Positions 3,936 through 5,098 of a stretch of DNA of 5,098 nt are shown here, in pieces. This DNA is from Ruminococcaceae bacterium UBA5450. Lineage in GTDB: Bacteria > Bacillota > Clostridia > Oscillospirales > Acutalibacteraceae. Within the stretch, counting starts at the first letter, position 1; each line of letters opens with the position of its first letter. A program made the translations under genes and the position numbers. The notes beneath the pieces are model-generated. The model saw nothing but the letters and a program-made list of their open reading frames with translations, searched no databases and was not told the origin of the DNA. The stretch covers positions 1 to 5,098 of the forward strand of contig DIQY01000127.1 of the NCBI GenBank assembly GCA_002424295.1, given 5' to 3'.

Positions 3936-5098
3936 ATGTCTGGGTTGGGGTTAATCATAGCATTCATTATCGCGGTCATTGCCATGATTTTGGCAATCTC
4001 TAAGCTGAAAGTCCATCCGTTCTTGGCAATTATGGTCATTTCTCTGTTGTTGGGCTTGGTCGCGGGGATTCCTCTGGTCGATACGAAAAAACCGGATGGA
4101 ACCACCGTGATGGGACTTGCCAATGTAATCGGGGCCGGCTTCAGCGGCACCTTCACCAGCATCGGCATTGTTATTATTCTCGGCGCATTGGTCGGAACAA
4201 TTTTGGAAGAGACGGGAGCTGCTTTTAAGCTCGCTGACATGGTAATTCATGTGGTCGGACCGGATCACCCGGATGTGGCTATGTTGATCATGGGGTGGGT
4301 CGTTTCTATCCCTGTCTTCTGCGACAGCGGATTCGTTATTCTGAATCCAATCCGCAGGGCTCTGGTGCAGCGTACCCGCAAAAGCAGCGTTGCCATGACG
4401 GTCTGCTTGGCGGGCGGCCTTTATGCTTCCCATGTATTTATCCCTCCAACACCGGGCCCGATTGCAGCGGCAAATTCTCTTGGGATCGGCGACAACCTGC
4501 TTCTGGTCATGGGACTGGGTGCGCTTGTTTCCATTCCGGCGCTGATCGCTACATATCTTTATGCAGGTCACATCAGCAAAAAAGTCCGGGCTGCAGACGA
4601 AGCGGATGTGGAACCGGCTGACGGAGAAATCGTCAAAACATACGATGAAATTCTGAAGGAATATGGTCGGCTGCCAAATGGAGCACTTTCGCTTAGCCCA
4701 ATCGTTGTTCCAATCCTTCTGATGGCTCTTGGCTCCATCGCTTCTATGGCGAAGTGGTCTGGTTTTGGTGCACAGCTGTGTAATTTCCTTGGGACGCCGA
4801 TTATTGCACTTGCCGTCGGCACACTGTTTGGAGTATGGCTTCTCGTGGATATGCATAAAATAGATCATTTTTATGATGTCACCGATAAGACTCTGAAAAC
4901 GGTTGGTCCTATTCTTTTCATTACCGCGGCGGGCGGCGTTCTCGGAAAGGTGATAGCCGTTTCCGGGATGGTGCAGTACATCACGTCTAATGCTCCGCTG
5001 CTTCAGAGCGTCGGGATTTTCTTCCCGTTCCTGCTCGCAGCAATTCTGAAAACCGCACAAGGTTCCTCCACGGTTGCTATCACCACCACGGCTGGTAT
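3936..5098 (+). CDS. GntP-family sugar-acid (gluconate/glycerate-type) permease, 3' truncated by window edge
   Basis: The frame stays open for 387 codons to the window edge; family members are about 430-450 aa, so roughly 50-60 residues are missing. The ATG at 3936 follows AGAGGGGG (3920-3927) by 8 bases. Long hydrophobic segments dominate (about 4-20, 26-44, 72-90, 113-137, 150-172, 184-208, 250-266, 284-303, 322-340 and 356-370). Family landmarks are WVVSIPVFCDSGFVILNP (121-138), SHVFIPPTPGPIAAAN (165-180) and ILKTAQGSSTVAITTTAG (370-387). A charged loop spans about 212-245. GntP proteins are cytoplasmic-membrane, proton-coupled importers of gluconate, glycerate and related acids. The CdaR neighbour, the gene's own promoter and a dyad ahead of it point to regulated sugar-acid uptake. 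Glycerate is my best guess; the exact substrate is not visible. Confidence 0.9.
   Translation, partial: MSGLGLIIAFIIAVIAMILAISKLKVHPFLAIMVISLLLGLVAGIPLVDTKKPDGTTVMGLANVIGAGFSGTFTSIGIVIILGALVGTILEETGAAFKLADMVIHVVGPDHPDVAMLIMGWVVSIPVFCDSGFVILNPIRRALVQRTRKSSVAMTVCLAGGLYASHVFIPPTPGPIAAANSLGIGDNLLLVMGLGALVSIPALIATYLYAGHISKKVRAADEADVEPADGEIVKTYDEILKEYGRLPNGALSLSPIVVPILLMALGSIASMAKWSGFGAQLCNFLGTPIIALAVGTLFGVWLLVDMHKIDHFYDVTDKTLKTVGPILFITAAGGVLGKVIAVSGMVQYITSNAPLLQSVGIFFPFLLAAILKTAQGSSTVAITTTAG

Noticed and set aside
3951..5060. A 369-codon frame on the minus strand
   Set aside because: It is antisense to the clear GntP permease. The product is rich in charged residues, H and N, with no domain. It arises from the codon bias of the permease, whose motifs and ribosome site are on the plus strand.
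1..5098. A defence system, CRISPR array or toxin-antitoxin pair
   Set aside because: No direct repeat array, no nuclease-type motifs and no short paired genes were seen. The coding space is fully used by the four families listed and the methyltransferase tail.

Overview
The window reads as a piece of a Bacillota (Firmicutes) chromosome, most likely a clostridial relative. The reasons are the strong GGAGG-type ribosome binding sites, the TTGACA/TATAAT-type promoters, the style of the MATE and CdaR proteins, and a C-terminal methyltransferase signature (HVETVCLLSKL) that I associate with clostridial genomes. I cannot name a genus. No rRNA, tRNA, CRISPR array or intact mobile element is visible.

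Layout. (1) Positions 1-225: the 3' end of a gene running in from the left. It reads as the tail of an RlmD/RumA-type 23S rRNA uracil-5-methyltransferase. A decayed C-terminal extension follows, still recognisable across three successive single-base frame losses, and then a strong intrinsic terminator. (2) Positions 249-2250: a self-contained efflux operon. One promoter carries two tandem copies of a CTAAY-N3-ATTAG dyad, followed by a TetR-family repressor gene and, 2 bases later, a MATE-family multidrug/cation antiporter. The simplest reading is an autoregulated repressor/pump pair. (3) Positions 2251-2595: a 345-bp non-coding stretch rich in inverted repeats. It holds a probable terminator for the efflux operon and, on its right side, the promoter of the next gene with two overlapping inverted repeats. 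(4) Positions 2596-3738: a CdaR-type (sugar-diacid regulator family) transcription factor. (5) Positions 3739-3935: an AT-rich intergenic region with a hairpin, a second related dyad, a promoter and a 5'-UTR dyad. (6) From 3936 past the right edge: a GntP-family organic-acid permease, cut off by the window end.

How the parts work together. CdaR plus a GntP permease suggests a regulated uptake module for glycerate, gluconate or a related sugar acid. A kinase or dehydratase gene would be expected just beyond the right edge, but that is inference. The left half is an unrelated, locally regulated drug-efflux unit placed right after an rlmD-type 3' end, a gene known as an integration target for some conjugative elements. 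I see ordinary gene families throughout and no convincing new multi-gene system. The points most worth checking are the decaying rlmD extension, the tandem TetR operators and the dyads in front of cdaR and gntP.
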